64,000 nt of DNA, from the NCBI GenBank assembly GCA_947166105.1, contig CAMVCZ010000006.1, forward strand, positions 44,990 through 108,989, written 5' to 3'. The translations under genes and the position numbers were made by a program. The stretch comes from an uncultured Bacteroidales bacterium. Its GTDB lineage: Bacteria; Bacteroidota; Bacteroidia; Bacteroidales; F082. This document shows, one piece after another, positions 1-8,860 of the stretch. The number at the start of each line of letters is the position of its first letter. The stretch's first letter is position 1. Below the pieces are notes generated by a model. The model saw nothing but the letters and a program-made list of their open reading frames with translations, had not been told where the DNA came from and searched no databases.

Positions 1-318
1 CTTAACGAAAGTAACTTCATCCCCATACTTGAGCCACGAATGAATTACGACATCTTCTGCTTTATATTGTCTGTTTTTAGCGAAAAACGTCCGAAAATCC
101 CAGATGTCAATGTCACAATTGGATACAGAAAACCAACATTCCTTGTGTGGATCGAAATGGTCTGAAGTTTTGTATGAGTTCCTCACTGTTCTCAACTCAT
201 ATTTGCCGCTTTTTATCTTGCCTTCCACTATTTGGCGTGTTTGATTCTGACAGATTCCCGATATGGGAAATATCAGGCAAATTGTTGAGATTAATAGTTG
301 TTTTACGAGTTTTCTCAT
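1..318 (-). CDS. Exported protein of unknown function (3' part outside window)
   Basis: An open frame of 106 codons runs from an ATG at 318-316 to the window edge without a stop, so only the N-terminal part is present. The first ~24 residues (MRKLVKQLLISTICLIFPIS, then GICQ) look like a type I signal peptide: a basic start, a hydrophobic core and a small-residue cleavage site. The mature part is polar and aromatic, with two Cys near the middle (KECWF and SNCD). I recognise no domain. It is on the same strand as the next exported protein at 338-910, 19 bases downstream of that gene's stop, so they probably form one transcription unit. Function unknown. Confidence 0.6.
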   Translation of the reverse strand, partial: MRKLVKQLLISTICLIFPISGICQNQTRQIVEGKIKSGKYELRTVRNSYKTSDHFDPHKECWFSVSNCDIDIWDFRTFFAKNRQYKAEDVVIHSWLKYGDEVTFVK

Positions 319-337
319 TTGTTTGAAATTGGTTGAA

Positions 338-910
338 TTAATAAATGACATGATCCCAGTTGATTCTTTGTGTTTTCTCTTTTTTGACATCGCATTTTAA
401 ACCTATTCCCGCACATGGAGAAAGGTAGTGTTCACCAAATACCTTGTTTCTTTCATAAGTGACTCCTGCATTGAGTGTTAGCATCAGTCGATTGGAGAGG
501 TATAAGTCAATACCTCCAGCAATGCTATGGTGTAATACCATTGTTTTGGAGATATATTGATTTCTTGTAATTTCCAAAAGATCCAAATACAAACAGACTT
601 TGCATCTACCTCTTCCTGTCCTGAAGACGAAATCCGTAAAAGAAATGCCCCAAGGTTCTTCTCTAAACGATGATAAAGTAAGGGTTATAGGATGCCATTC
701 AAAGTAGATTACTCCAAATTTATAACGTCTGCCAACAAAACCAATTTTACCTATATGAGCATTTTGAAATTCGATTTCTTTATCGTAAACACTATAACGA
801 ATAGGGTGATACTCGTATCTTAAATTGAAACTCGTAGTTACCGTTTGCCCGTATGAGGCTTTCATCAACGCAAAGATGGCAGGTAGCACTAATAGGATTA
901 GCTTTCTCAT
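338..910 (-). CDS. Exported, probably outer-membrane protein of unknown function
   Basis: The open frame extends upstream of 910, but I place the start at the internal Met at 910 because it begins a good signal peptide (MRKLILLVLPAIFALMKASYG, cleavage near ASYGQ). The extra 21 upstream residues would spoil it. The mature ~165 residues alternate polar and hydrophobic or aromatic positions (for example SFNLRYEYHP, IGFVGRRYKFGVIYFEW, LMLTLNAGVTYERN), as in small outer-membrane beta-barrels. It ends with a basic tail rather than the typical C-terminal aromatic residue of a barrel, apart from its final Tyr. No family recognised. It starts its signal peptide with the same four residues as the neighbouring partial protein at 1-318, which suggests related or co-regulated surface proteins. 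Confidence 0.6.
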   Translation of the reverse strand: MRKLILLVLPAIFALMKASYGQTVTTSFNLRYEYHPIRYSVYDKEIEFQNAHIGKIGFVGRRYKFGVIYFEWHPITLTLSSFREEPWGISFTDFVFRTGRGRCKVCLYLDLLEITRNQYISKTMVLHHSIAGGIDLYLSNRLMLTLNAGVTYERNKVFGEHYLSPCAGIGLKCDVKKEKTQRINWDHVIY

Positions 911-1003
911 TCTTCTTATCCCTTTTATTGGAAAAACATGAATTGTTGATATTGTCACGCAAAAATACACCAATCAGATTTATTATCAACAAATTAAGCG
1001 GTG

Positions 1004-1300
1004 CTATTCATCCCAATCTTTTGGAAAATTACTGTTAACGGATTGTCCGTTTCGTTCACGTTTTTTGGCTTGATAATGCTCAGAACAGACTTGGAAGAAA
1101 TCGCAGTCCAAGGCTTCGCAAATCTGGAAAAGCAGGTCGGTATAGATCCACTTGTGGCGGAACACCTTATAAAGGTTCTCGCGCGAGCAGTCCACCTGCG
1201 AGGCTAACCATGTGATGCTCCGGCCTTGTCGGGTCAATTCGGCCTTGATGAGTTTCCCAATGTGGAAATCTTTCGTTGGGTATCGTTTTTCTCTTTCCAT
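1004..1300 (-). CDS. Small XRE-like helix-turn-helix protein
   Basis: 98 residues starting at MEREKRYPTKDF. The central part (IGKLIKAELTRQGRSITWLA, then SQVDCSRENLYKVF) has the spacing of an XRE/Cro-type helix-turn-helix: a first helix, an ITWLA helix, a turn, then a recognition helix SRENLYKVF. This is followed by a third helical stretch ending in CEALDCDFF. The basic C-terminal tail could add DNA contacts. It is short and has no second domain, so it is most likely a small DNA-binding regulator. The longer upstream frame (to 1363) adds a low-quality leader and is not preferred. Its target cannot be read from the sequence. The neighbours are exported proteins on the same strand. Confidence 0.65.
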   Translation of the reverse strand: MEREKRYPTKDFHIGKLIKAELTRQGRSITWLASQVDCSRENLYKVFRHKWIYTDLLFQICEALDCDFFQVCSEHYQAKKRERNGQSVNSNFPKDWDE

Positions 1301-1649
1301 GGTGCTTTTCGTGTTTTTGGAGGCCGTCGCCTTGTCTCGAAAAGCAACAGAAAAGGCGCTCACCTTTCGTTTGATTGCTTATTAACTTGGATGGCTCTGG
1401 TAAACCGATGCGGTAATAAGCACGAATAAGTCTGCGCCATAAAACGCAAACTTTCCGCTTGCTTATTCTCCCGCTGTAAAATTTACCAGATTTTTCCAAG
1501 TGAGAACAAGAGCGTAAAGCCCGTTAGATTAATATGTCAAGTTCAAAATTCTTTTCTATGTGATGTGTTTTGTTTTGCGGGACAAAAATAGGAAAATTTT
1601 GGGTTATGGTGAAAAAAACGGCATAAAAACATGAAATGTGTAAAATCGA

Positions 1650-1706
1650 TGAAAATTATGTCCAGAAAATGTGTAATTATGCTGAAAATTATGTCCAGAA
1701 AATGTG
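1650..1706. repeat. 24-base direct repeat, two identical copies at 33-base spacing
   Basis: Copies at 1650-1673 and 1683-1706 are identical, with core ATGTCCAGAAAATGTG. A weaker echo (ATGAAATGTG) lies at 1631-1640. Iterated subterminal blocks of this kind occur at the ends of some insertion sequences (IS21-type ends, for example), but no transposase is present, so this may be a remnant or an unrelated binding-site array. Confidence 0.7.
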
Positions 1707-1773
1707 AAAACGGCTTGTATTAGCACACAAAAATCGGCTCAAACCTATGAAAATTTGAGCCGATTTACATTTT

Positions 1774-1801
1774 GTAGAGACGCAGCGCGCTACGTCTCTA
1801 C
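1774..1801. repeat. REP-like palindrome next to proS stop
   Basis: Nine-base perfect arms GTAGAGACG and CGTCTCTAC enclose a GC-rich ten-base loop. It sits 12 bases beyond the proS stop codon, so on the proS transcript it could act as a terminator or 3'-end stabiliser. The outer sequence resembles the hairpins inside the gene at 35645-35702. Confidence 0.7.
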
Positions 1802-1812
1802 TATCGTATTGA

Positions 1813-3540
1813 TCAATCCTCAGGCGTCAAAGCCGCAATCATCGCATTGATCTTGGCCTTCACCTCGTCGACGAAGTTGTCGGGGCTGAGGTCTTCCTTG
1901 AAGCTCTTGTCGCGGGCGGCAAACTCAAGCACGTTGCGCTCCAAGGTCTTCGGGCTGATGACGATACGTAGCGGCACACCTAAGAGGTCTGCATCGGAAA
2001 ACATCACGCCCGCGCTGATGTTGCGGTCGTCGTAAAGAACTTCAACGCCAGCCTTTTTCAGGTCTTCGTAAACCTTATCGGCCACGCGGCGCACGTTCTC
2101 GTCGGCCACACGCAAAGCGCACACCTGCACCTGCCACGGGGCGATGGTGATAGGCCAAATCGGGCCATAGTCGTCGTGGCTCACCTCGCAAACCGAGGCA
2201 ATCAAACGACCCACGCCGATGCCGTAGCAGCCCATGATGGGGTATTTCAGCGTGTTGTCGCTGTCAAGGTACTGCATTCCCATCGAGACGGTGTATTTCG
2301 TGCCGAGCTGGAAGATGTTGCCCACCTCGATGCCACGGCTGATGGTGATGCTGTGCTTGCCGCACACAGGGCAGATGCCTCCAGCGGTGGCCTTGGCCAC
2401 GCTGTCGTACTTCACTTCGCCCAAGTCGCGGGCCATGTTCATACCTTTGTAGTGATAATTCACTTTGTTGGCACCCGCCACAAACGAGTTCAAGGTCTTC
2501 AACGACTCGTCATAGACGACGGTGATGCCTTCCGGCAGACCCTTCGGCCCGATGAAGCCAGCGCAAATTCCCATTTCAGGCGTGACGGTGGCGGCATGAA
2601 CTTCGGCACCAAGCAGGTTGCGGAGCTTGGTTTCGTTTACTTCAAGGTCGCCGCGCAGGAAGACGATAACTAGGCTGTCATCCATATTGCGTTGATACAG
2701 AACGGCTTTGCAAGATTGCAAGGGCGAAGCATGGAGATAGTTGCAAACGTCCTCAATGGTCTTTTGGTCGGGAGTGTAGACCTCCTCCAAAGGCTCAACT
2801 GGATATTCCTCATTGTGTACGATGCAGTCAGCGGCTTCGCTGTTGGAACGGTAACCGCACTCGGGACAAATGACGATGGTGTCCTCACCAATGTCGGTAA
2901 GCAGCATGAACTCATGCGACACGCGGCCACCCATCATGCCCGAGTCGGACTTCACAGCCACCACTTGAGGCACGCCGCAGCGGGCAAAGATGCGGTCGTA
3001 GGCGTGGTAAGCCTTGGCGTAATATTGTTCCAAATCCTCCTGAGAGGTGTGGAAACTATAGGCATCCTTCATCGTGAACTCGCGGGTACGAATCAAGCCG
3101 CCGCGCGAGCGGGGTTCGTCGCGGAACTTGGTCTGGATTTGGTAAATCATAAAGGGGTATTGCGTGTAGCTCTTCGCGGCATCGCGGGCTAATTGCACGG
3201 CAGCTTCCTCATGAGTCATACCCAACACCATGTCGATACCATTGCGGTCCTTGAAGCGAAGCAATTCCGAGCCGATGCTGTTGAAGCGCCCCGACTCCTG
3301 CCAAAGCGCACCCGGCATAACAACAGGGAACATAACTTCCTGACCATCGATGCGGTCCATCTCCTCGCGGATGATGTTTTCTATTTTCTTCGCGATGCGT
3401 TTGGCCGGCATGAAGAAGGAAAACAAACCTGTTCCCACCGACTTGATATATCCACCGCGCACCATAAGTGCCTGACTGTCAAATACACAATCGGCTGGTG
3501 CCTTCTTGAAACGCTCGCCTAATAATGTTGCTACTTTCAT
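1813..3540 (-). CDS. proS: Prolyl-tRNA synthetase, bacterial type with editing domain
   Basis: Attaches proline to tRNA-Pro in the cytoplasm. The 575 residues match the length of the bacterial-type (E. coli-like) enzyme. Class II motif 2 is visible as FRDEPRSRGGLIRTREF (about 139-155) and motif 3 as GCYGIGVGRLIASVCE (about 440-455). Between them lies the ~180-residue insertion that carries the trans-editing activity against Ala-tRNA-Pro. Two CxxC pairs (CPECG near 225 and CPVCG near 396) bracket this insertion and could bind a metal. The C-terminal anticodon-binding domain starts around PITIAPWQVQV. Many Bacteroidales instead carry a shorter (~490-residue) archaeal/eukaryal-type enzyme, so this form is worth noting. 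A Bacteroidetes -7 box lies 37 bases upstream of the start. Confidence 0.97.
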   Translation of the reverse strand: MKVATLLGERFKKAPADCVFDSQALMVRGGYIKSVGTGLFSFFMPAKRIAKKIENIIREEMDRIDGQEVMFPVVMPGALWQESGRFNSIGSELLRFKDRNGIDMVLGMTHEEAAVQLARDAAKSYTQYPFMIYQIQTKFRDEPRSRGGLIRTREFTMKDAYSFHTSQEDLEQYYAKAYHAYDRIFARCGVPQVVAVKSDSGMMGGRVSHEFMLLTDIGEDTIVICPECGYRSNSEAADCIVHNEEYPVEPLEEVYTPDQKTIEDVCNYLHASPLQSCKAVLYQRNMDDSLVIVFLRGDLEVNETKLRNLLGAEVHAATVTPEMGICAGFIGPKGLPEGITVVYDESLKTLNSFVAGANKVNYHYKGMNMARDLGEVKYDSVAKATAGGICPVCGKHSITISRGIEVGNIFQLGTKYTVSMGMQYLDSDNTLKYPIMGCYGIGVGRLIASVCEVSHDDYGPIWPITIAPWQVQVCALRVADENVRRVADKVYEDLKKAGVEVLYDDRNISAGVMFSDADLLGVPLRIVISPKTLERNVLEFAARDKSFKEDLSPDNFVDEVKAKINAMIAALTPED

Positions 3541-3576
3541 ATTTCGTTTTCTTTTTGTGTTCTACGATTTGGGCTG

Positions 3577-3584
3577 CAAAATTA
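3577..3584 (-). promoter_or_regulatory. Promoter -7 box for proS
   Basis: Reads TAATTTTG on the minus strand, matching the Bacteroidetes TAnnTTTG consensus. The proS ATG follows after 36 bases. Confidence 0.6.
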
Positions 3585-3644
3585 GGGAAAAAATCGGTAT
3601 GGGCAATCTTAGCAAATAAAGTCCATATAGATAATGAATCTTAT

Positions 3645-4463
3645 TTATAGCAATATCCGTTCTTTTGGCGTTTCCATTTTGGAAAAGGCGAACAGTTTCC
3701 TGCCCAAGTCTTTCAGAGAAGCACCAAGATGATAAACCTTGTCATCAATCACCAGAAAACGGTCGTGATAGCGGTCGTTTTCCTCCACTTCAATGGTTGG
3801 ATACTGCTGGTTGTGCCTTTGGAGATCCAAAGCCAACGAGGGAGAGATATGCTTTGTGATGATTTTGGCCTCCACATTCTTGGCTCTCTTGGACAACACC
3901 ATCAAGACAGATTCGTCTATATAATTGTCAATCAAAACAATGCTTGCCTTCGCACATTTGATTAAATCTGAAACAAAGACATAAGCATCAAAAATCTGTC
4001 CGTCATAAAAAACGCCCTCTGCTGGAGGAAGGGATGTCCTGACAAAGAAATCTATCTGTTTGTCATGCTCGGCAACCTTTTCTTCCAACCTCGCTACACG
4101 CTGATTGATGGCATACCCCCGCAAGAGATAGTCTTTCAACACTTGATTGGCCCACTTACGAAACATAGTGGCGTTGATGCTGTTAACCCTATAGCCGACG
4201 GAGAGAATGGCATCCAAGTTATAAAACTTCGTCTTATACACTTTCCCATCCCCGGCAGTATATTCCAAAATGGAATAAACTGAATTCTCGTCGAGTTCAC
4301 CACTTTTGAATATGTTGTTCAAGTGTTTTGAAATAGCAGGCTGCCCCACTCCGAACAGCGTGGCAATTTGCGATTGTGTCAGCCACACAGACTCGTCAGA
4401 CATCCTCACTTCCAAATGGATAGAATCGTTGGGCTGATACAACACTATCTCATTTTCCTCCAT
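3645..4463 (-). CDS. RhuM-family protein with C-terminal PLD-like domain
   Basis: The 272-residue protein has two parts. The N-terminal half (about 1-130) has the conserved features of the RhuM/virulence protein family: MEENEIVLYQP, then SVWLTQSQIATLFGV and AISKHLNNIF, then the YNLDAILSVGYRVNS motif. It reads as a phage-antirepressor-like winged-helix DNA-binding fold. The C-terminal half contains RYHDRFLVIDDKVYHLGASL, a variant HxK-type phospholipase D/nuclease signature with His and Asp in place. The fusion suggests a DNA-recognising nuclease or an accessory-defence protein. Such genes are common in gut Bacteroidales islands, but their job is not established. I chose Met 4463 over Met 4496 because TTAGGTAG lies upstream of it and the family normally starts here. 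It is followed on the same strand by nothing until proS. Confidence 0.75.
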   Translation of the reverse strand: MEENEIVLYQPNDSIHLEVRMSDESVWLTQSQIATLFGVGQPAISKHLNNIFKSGELDENSVYSILEYTAGDGKVYKTKFYNLDAILSVGYRVNSINATMFRKWANQVLKDYLLRGYAINQRVARLEEKVAEHDKQIDFFVRTSLPPAEGVFYDGQIFDAYVFVSDLIKCAKASIVLIDNYIDESVLMVLSKRAKNVEAKIITKHISPSLALDLQRHNQQYPTIEVEENDRYHDRFLVIDDKVYHLGASLKDLGRKLFAFSKMETPKERILL

Positions 4464-4585
4464 CTTGCTACCTAACATATAGTGATTTCCATTCATTTTT
4501 CATTCATACTACCTTTCTATCCATTGGCAATGTTGTGATGCCTTTGTTCCTTTTAAGATGAGCAACTTTTAGTTTTAACAATTTT

Positions 4586-6133
4586 CTACACCACCACCTC
4601 AAAAATCCGCTTCCCGTTCCATTCAATCCATTGCGGCTCGGCGTCTTGCTTGTTTTTCGAGAAGTCGAAAGTGACCAAATAGCCTTCGTCCATACCACGA
4701 ATGGCGAGGTACTCGGAAAGCTGGTCACGGCCAAGTTCCTCGTATTTGTCGCCGTGCCAAATCTTCAGCTCCACGATGAACTCCTGCTTGTCGTAGGTCA
4801 CCACCAAGTCCATGCGGCGGTTGTCGCGGGTTTGCGGCTCGACGTAATAGAAGCCGATGCCATTGATGATGGGCTTCAGGAACGACAAGAAAACCAATCT
4901 GCCCTGCCGTTCCAAAAATTCCTCGTCGTTTTTCCGATATTCTTGGTGCATCAAGTCGGCAAACCGCGTGACCACATGCTCCATGTTGAGTTTGCCGTTG
5001 CGCACATAGTTCAATTGGAAGGGCGAGAGTTTCGCATTGTTCTTAATCGTGTAATCCAACGTGAAATAGAGGAACAAGGCTTCCTCAAAAATCAGGTTGT
5101 GGATTACGACGCGCCCATTCTTGTCCCGAATATAGGAAAACATATTGCCCATATTCACCATCGGGTTCAACAGGGAGAACGAATAGGACACGCTATTGAC
5201 CGAAACGGAATACATGAACTCCCGAAACTCAGGATTGTTCTCAAGGTTTTTTGAAAGGTCGTCCATCAAGGTGCTGTTGCCTTGCACCAGCACCTTGACA
5301 GCCTTCACTATGCTTTCCGAGGTCCATTCCTGGTCGAATTCCTCGTCAATCTTCTTGCAGATATAACTCACCAAGAAAGGATAGCCCGTCGTGTATTTGT
5401 AAATCTCCTCGCTGATGGCCTTGATGTCCATGCCCGTATGCACATCGTTCTCGTAGTCGTTGAGCATCTGCGCGATTTCCTCGGGATGGAAGGTCATATC
5501 AACGTTGAAGTCGGCGGCAATGTTCCACGGCGAGTTGTATTTCTTTTCCGCATCGGGACGAAGTTTCAGTTTGAGGTTCTTGATGTCGTAAACGCCGGCG
5601 AGGACAACACTATAAAAAGTGTTGCCCAAGCCTTCGTTACGTTCAAGGTATTTGTTTCTGAGCATCCCTATAAAATTCAGGAACATCTGGTTATCGCTAC
5701 TGTTGTCCACCTCGTCAATCAACAACACTACCGGTTTGGGGCTGGATTCACAAAAGCAAGTGATCACTTTAGACAATTCCTCAAATGAAGTCAGGTCTTT
5801 GTGGTCAAAAAACTTCCAAACATTTTGCTCCTCACCAATGTTTTGCAGAAAATTGGTCATAAGGCTACAAAAAGTATTGACAAATATAGGAATACTTTTG
5901 AACGACTCATCTCCCAGCCCCTCAAAACTCGTCTTGATAATCAAATACTTGTCAGAGAGCCTGCGACGAATCATTTGCAGCATCGTTGTCTTCCCGAACT
6001 GCCGGGCACGGTTGATGGTGAAGTATGCTCCACCATCTATCAACCCTTCTACGGCTTTGAAACGCTTTTCCGTATCGACCATATAGTGCCTCTCGGGGTT
6101 GCAACTGCCCGTGATGTTGAATCTTTTCCTCAT
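4586..6133 (-). CDS. AAA-ATPase-like protein with C-terminal PD-(D/E)XK domain
   Basis: 515 residues. A P-loop variant NRARQFGKTT (41-50) and a Walker B VVLLIDEVD (135-143) mark an AAA/STAND-like ATPase core. Near the C-terminus RRMDLVVTYDKQEFIVELKI fits a PD-(D/E)XK nuclease fold (Asp, then E-x-K). This architecture is the AAA-ATPase-like plus DUF1703-type family that is very abundant in Bacteroidales, often in multiple divergent copies. The role of the family is unknown. The arrangement of an ATPase sensor and a nuclease has led people to suspect defence or selfish-element functions. Two more proteins with the same general logic lie at 30376-31962 and 60225-61538. It begins with MRKRFNITGSCNPERHYMVD, typical of the family, so the start is secure. 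Confidence 0.85.
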   Translation of the reverse strand: MRKRFNITGSCNPERHYMVDTEKRFKAVEGLIDGGAYFTINRARQFGKTTMLQMIRRRLSDKYLIIKTSFEGLGDESFKSIPIFVNTFCSLMTNFLQNIGEEQNVWKFFDHKDLTSFEELSKVITCFCESSPKPVVLLIDEVDNSSDNQMFLNFIGMLRNKYLERNEGLGNTFYSVVLAGVYDIKNLKLKLRPDAEKKYNSPWNIAADFNVDMTFHPEEIAQMLNDYENDVHTGMDIKAISEEIYKYTTGYPFLVSYICKKIDEEFDQEWTSESIVKAVKVLVQGNSTLMDDLSKNLENNPEFREFMYSVSVNSVSYSFSLLNPMVNMGNMFSYIRDKNGRVVIHNLIFEEALFLYFTLDYTIKNNAKLSPFQLNYVRNGKLNMEHVVTRFADLMHQEYRKNDEEFLERQGRLVFLSFLKPIINGIGFYYVEPQTRDNRRMDLVVTYDKQEFIVELKIWHGDKYEELGRDQLSEYLAIRGMDEGYLVTFDFSKNKQDAEPQWIEWNGKRIFEVVV

Positions 6134-6169
6134 TTTGCTTCGATTTCCATCAGCGAAGATACAAATTAA

Positions 6170-8824
6170 TTAATTCTGAATCATCACCTTCCGCGTCACC
6201 ACCTTGCCACCAATGATGTGGACAAAGTAGAGGCCAGAAGGCAGGTCGCTCACGTCGATGGTGCGCTGACCGTCAATGCTGAAGCCTTTCACCTTGACAC
6301 CTTGCGAGTTGATCATGACGACGCTGGCTCTACCCTTTTCGTAATCGGTCTTGATGGTCATTTGGCCTCTCGCGGGGTTGGGGGTGATGCTCACTTGGAA
6401 AGGTTCCTCATCCACATTGGGCTGTTCAGGAACTTCCGTCAGGATGTCGGTGTTGTGGCTGTAGGTAACCACTTTGCCCGAAACCCTCAAAATCGGGTTG
6501 CTTGAATTGTCGCAGTTCGGGCAACTGTTCTGGCCGCTCACGCAGTCGGGATAGTTGGGGTGGCATTGGTCGACGTAGGTCGGGTCGAACTCATAAAGCA
6601 GGTCGGCGTGGCCATTAGCGAGATAGTCGTCGAGGCTGTAGTCCCACACCATAGCCATGCTGCCCGGGCACCAACCAGCGCGGGCGTAGGTCCAAGTGCC
6701 GTTTTGGGGCTGGCAACCAGCGGGGTTGGGCGTGCAATTGCGCCACAGGTGCTGCGTGTAAGTCGTGGTACCGTTAATCTTGACATTGTGCGTGGCTTCG
6801 TAAAACTCGGCGGCATTGCCCGTGTTGTAGGCACCGTTTTGGGTGTCGCTCCAGTTGTGGCCAGAAGTCGTGATTTGCAGTTTGGCCTTCTCAACACAGG
6901 GGTCAAACTCAACATTGCGCGTCGGTACAGGGCAAAGGTTTTCGTAATCTCCGAAGGAATAGTTGCCATACCACAGTTCCCGCAAATCGACGTAAGGATA
7001 CTCTGGTGTGCCTTTGGTGTACTCGAAAATGGCGGTGGGATTGTAGCCCTGACCCGTTGCATATTGTTCGCTATAATATTCAAATTCAACAAGTCCTTGC
7101 AATACAGAGGTGAAGTCGGTCACATCGAGGTCGTCGATACATTCCACACCAAACGGGGTGATATAGCGGCAAAGTTCCACCCATTCGCCACGGTAGTTCT
7201 TCACACGGACATAACTAATGTGGTCGTAGGTGTTGCAATCGCCGTTCACGCAATTGTGCAGATAATGCAGATTGATGCCATTGAAGGCGTTGACATGGGT
7301 CGGGAAGGGGAATTCTCCATAGGCTGTGAAGTCCTGAGTGGTGGCTACCACTTCGCCATTGAGGGCTGAAACTACCATGTCGTCATAGTCGGTGGTCACT
7401 TCAAAGGTGTTGGAGGCCGTCGTGACTTTGCCGCCGGTTTGGGTGATCGAAACCGTCATGTTGTAGGTGCCAACGCCCGAAGGAGTCCATGTAGTGTACC
7501 AATAGCCATTTTCAGGATTGTCGGGATAGTCGGTCTTCAAGTACAGTTCTTGTCCGTCGACGGAGCATTTCACTTGTTCAAACTTGATGGCATTGGCATG
7601 GTCGATATAGGCACTCAGCACCACCATCACGGGGTTCTCGAAGTTAGGCATAAAGACCTTAGTGCCTTCGTATGGACGGCGGATAGTGATTTCGGGAGCA
7701 TAATTCTCAGGGTCAACCACATAGAATGTGCGCGTCACCGTGGGAGCGGGCTGCCATTGCGTGCCGTCACCTTCCTGAATGGCTTTCACTTTCACAGTGC
7801 CTTCCTCACCAGTGAGAGTCAGGATGTTGCCCTCAATGGTGGCAGGGCCTTGGGCAACCTCAAAGGCCACAGGAAGTCCAGAAGAGGCACTGGCTTGCAA
7901 GGTGATAGGCTCATTATAGACCAACTGGTCAGGGATTTCGGCAAAGTCAATGAACTGGGCCGTCAAGCCACCGGGGAAATGGCGCACGGTGAAGTTGTCG
8001 AAACCACACCAGCCGCTGTTGAGCATGAAGATGTGATGCCAAGTGGCTGGGTCGAACTTGTCGCCGCTACCCGGGGTCAAACCAATAGTGACGCCTTGAC
8101 ATTCTGGCACAGCTTCCCACTCGCCGTTTGGCACGTTTTCATACATACCATAAAGGGTTACAGCACCGGCTCCGTTGTTGGCATCAAGGTCGATGGAAAT
8201 CTTCCAACGAACCCATTCCTTTTCTGGTACTGGAACAGGAAAATTGCAGGCCGGATTGTTGTCGGGCAACACCACGCCTTTGATGAAGAGAGGATCGGTG
8301 TCGCTTCCTGTGAGGAGCATGTAAATACCGCCATCAAGGGAGGTGCTGTTGGGATCGGGAACGATGGGCTCGTAAAGGGCGTGATTGGGAGCCGCCTTGA
8401 TTGGTGGCAGAACAGAGCCATCGCCATTGCCGTCATAACCGATGCCGAAAAGGGTACCCCACCATTCGCGCAACTGGTCACATTCGATTTCGATGACTCC
8501 ACCATTGGAGAAATCGAAGCCGTATTGGGTGATGTCGTGGGTGGCAATGTCGCCAAAACTGGTGCCGGAAGAGTGTGAAAACACACCCAAAGTTTCATCA
8601 GCCGTGGGCGTTTCAGGAGTGGTGCCCCAGAAATGGCCGAGGTAATCCGTATACATGGGACCCATGCTGCCATTGCCCGCACTGTGTACACGGACATACC
8701 AGCCGTCCTGGCCGTTAAGGATTTGGCCTTCAGCATAATTGTTGAAGTCGAAGGTCTTTTCAACTTGGGCCATCAGCCCGATGCTCATTAGCATCATCAT
8801 AAAGAAAAACAATGTCTTTTTCAT
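6170..8824 (-). CDS. Large secreted protein with T9SS sorting domain, in SusCD operon
   Basis: 884 residues with an N-terminal signal peptide (MKKTLFFFMMMLMSIGLMAQ). The last ~80 residues carry the type IX secretion C-terminal sorting domain: VSITPNPARGQMTIK, then VVMINSQGVKVKGFSI, then DLPSGLYFVHIIGGKVVTRK. The protein would therefore cross the outer membrane through T9SS and be released or anchored at the surface. The middle is aromatic-rich, with Ig-like stretches (about 320-480) and a Cys/Asn-rich segment near residues 770-790 (CHPNYPDCVSGQNSCPNCDN). I recognise no catalytic domain. It is the third gene of a susC-susD operon, 36 bases after the susD stop, so it may be a glycan- or peptide-binding partner or a substrate-processing protein of that importer. 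Confidence 0.85.
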   Translation of the reverse strand: MKKTLFFFMMMLMSIGLMAQVEKTFDFNNYAEGQILNGQDGWYVRVHSAGNGSMGPMYTDYLGHFWGTTPETPTADETLGVFSHSSGTSFGDIATHDITQYGFDFSNGGVIEIECDQLREWWGTLFGIGYDGNGDGSVLPPIKAAPNHALYEPIVPDPNSTSLDGGIYMLLTGSDTDPLFIKGVVLPDNNPACNFPVPVPEKEWVRWKISIDLDANNGAGAVTLYGMYENVPNGEWEAVPECQGVTIGLTPGSGDKFDPATWHHIFMLNSGWCGFDNFTVRHFPGGLTAQFIDFAEIPDQLVYNEPITLQASASSGLPVAFEVAQGPATIEGNILTLTGEEGTVKVKAIQEGDGTQWQPAPTVTRTFYVVDPENYAPEITIRRPYEGTKVFMPNFENPVMVVLSAYIDHANAIKFEQVKCSVDGQELYLKTDYPDNPENGYWYTTWTPSGVGTYNMTVSITQTGGKVTTASNTFEVTTDYDDMVVSALNGEVVATTQDFTAYGEFPFPTHVNAFNGINLHYLHNCVNGDCNTYDHISYVRVKNYRGEWVELCRYITPFGVECIDDLDVTDFTSVLQGLVEFEYYSEQYATGQGYNPTAIFEYTKGTPEYPYVDLRELWYGNYSFGDYENLCPVPTRNVEFDPCVEKAKLQITTSGHNWSDTQNGAYNTGNAAEFYEATHNVKINGTTTYTQHLWRNCTPNPAGCQPQNGTWTYARAGWCPGSMAMVWDYSLDDYLANGHADLLYEFDPTYVDQCHPNYPDCVSGQNSCPNCDNSSNPILRVSGKVVTYSHNTDILTEVPEQPNVDEEPFQVSITPNPARGQMTIKTDYEKGRASVVMINSQGVKVKGFSIDGQRTIDVSDLPSGLYFVHIIGGKVVTRKVMIQN

Positions 8825-8860
8825 AATATTAAAATTTAATAACCATTTATCTCTAAACTT

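Larger units (their letters stand above)
1301..1812. other. Intergenic region with direct repeats and a palindrome
   Basis: About 510 bases without a convincing gene. It holds two copies of a 24-base direct repeat (1650-1706) and a short inverted repeat (1774-1801), both listed separately. The open frames across 1167-1499 are antisense shadows of the HTH gene. Confidence 0.6.

Noticed and set aside
4504..4734. Small gene between the RhuM and AAA genes
   Set aside because: A 76-codon frame that overlaps the 3' end of the AAA gene in another frame. No family or start signal.
7439..8578. 379-codon plus-strand frame opposite the T9SS protein
   Set aside because: Antisense shadow. The minus strand has a signal peptide and sorting domain.
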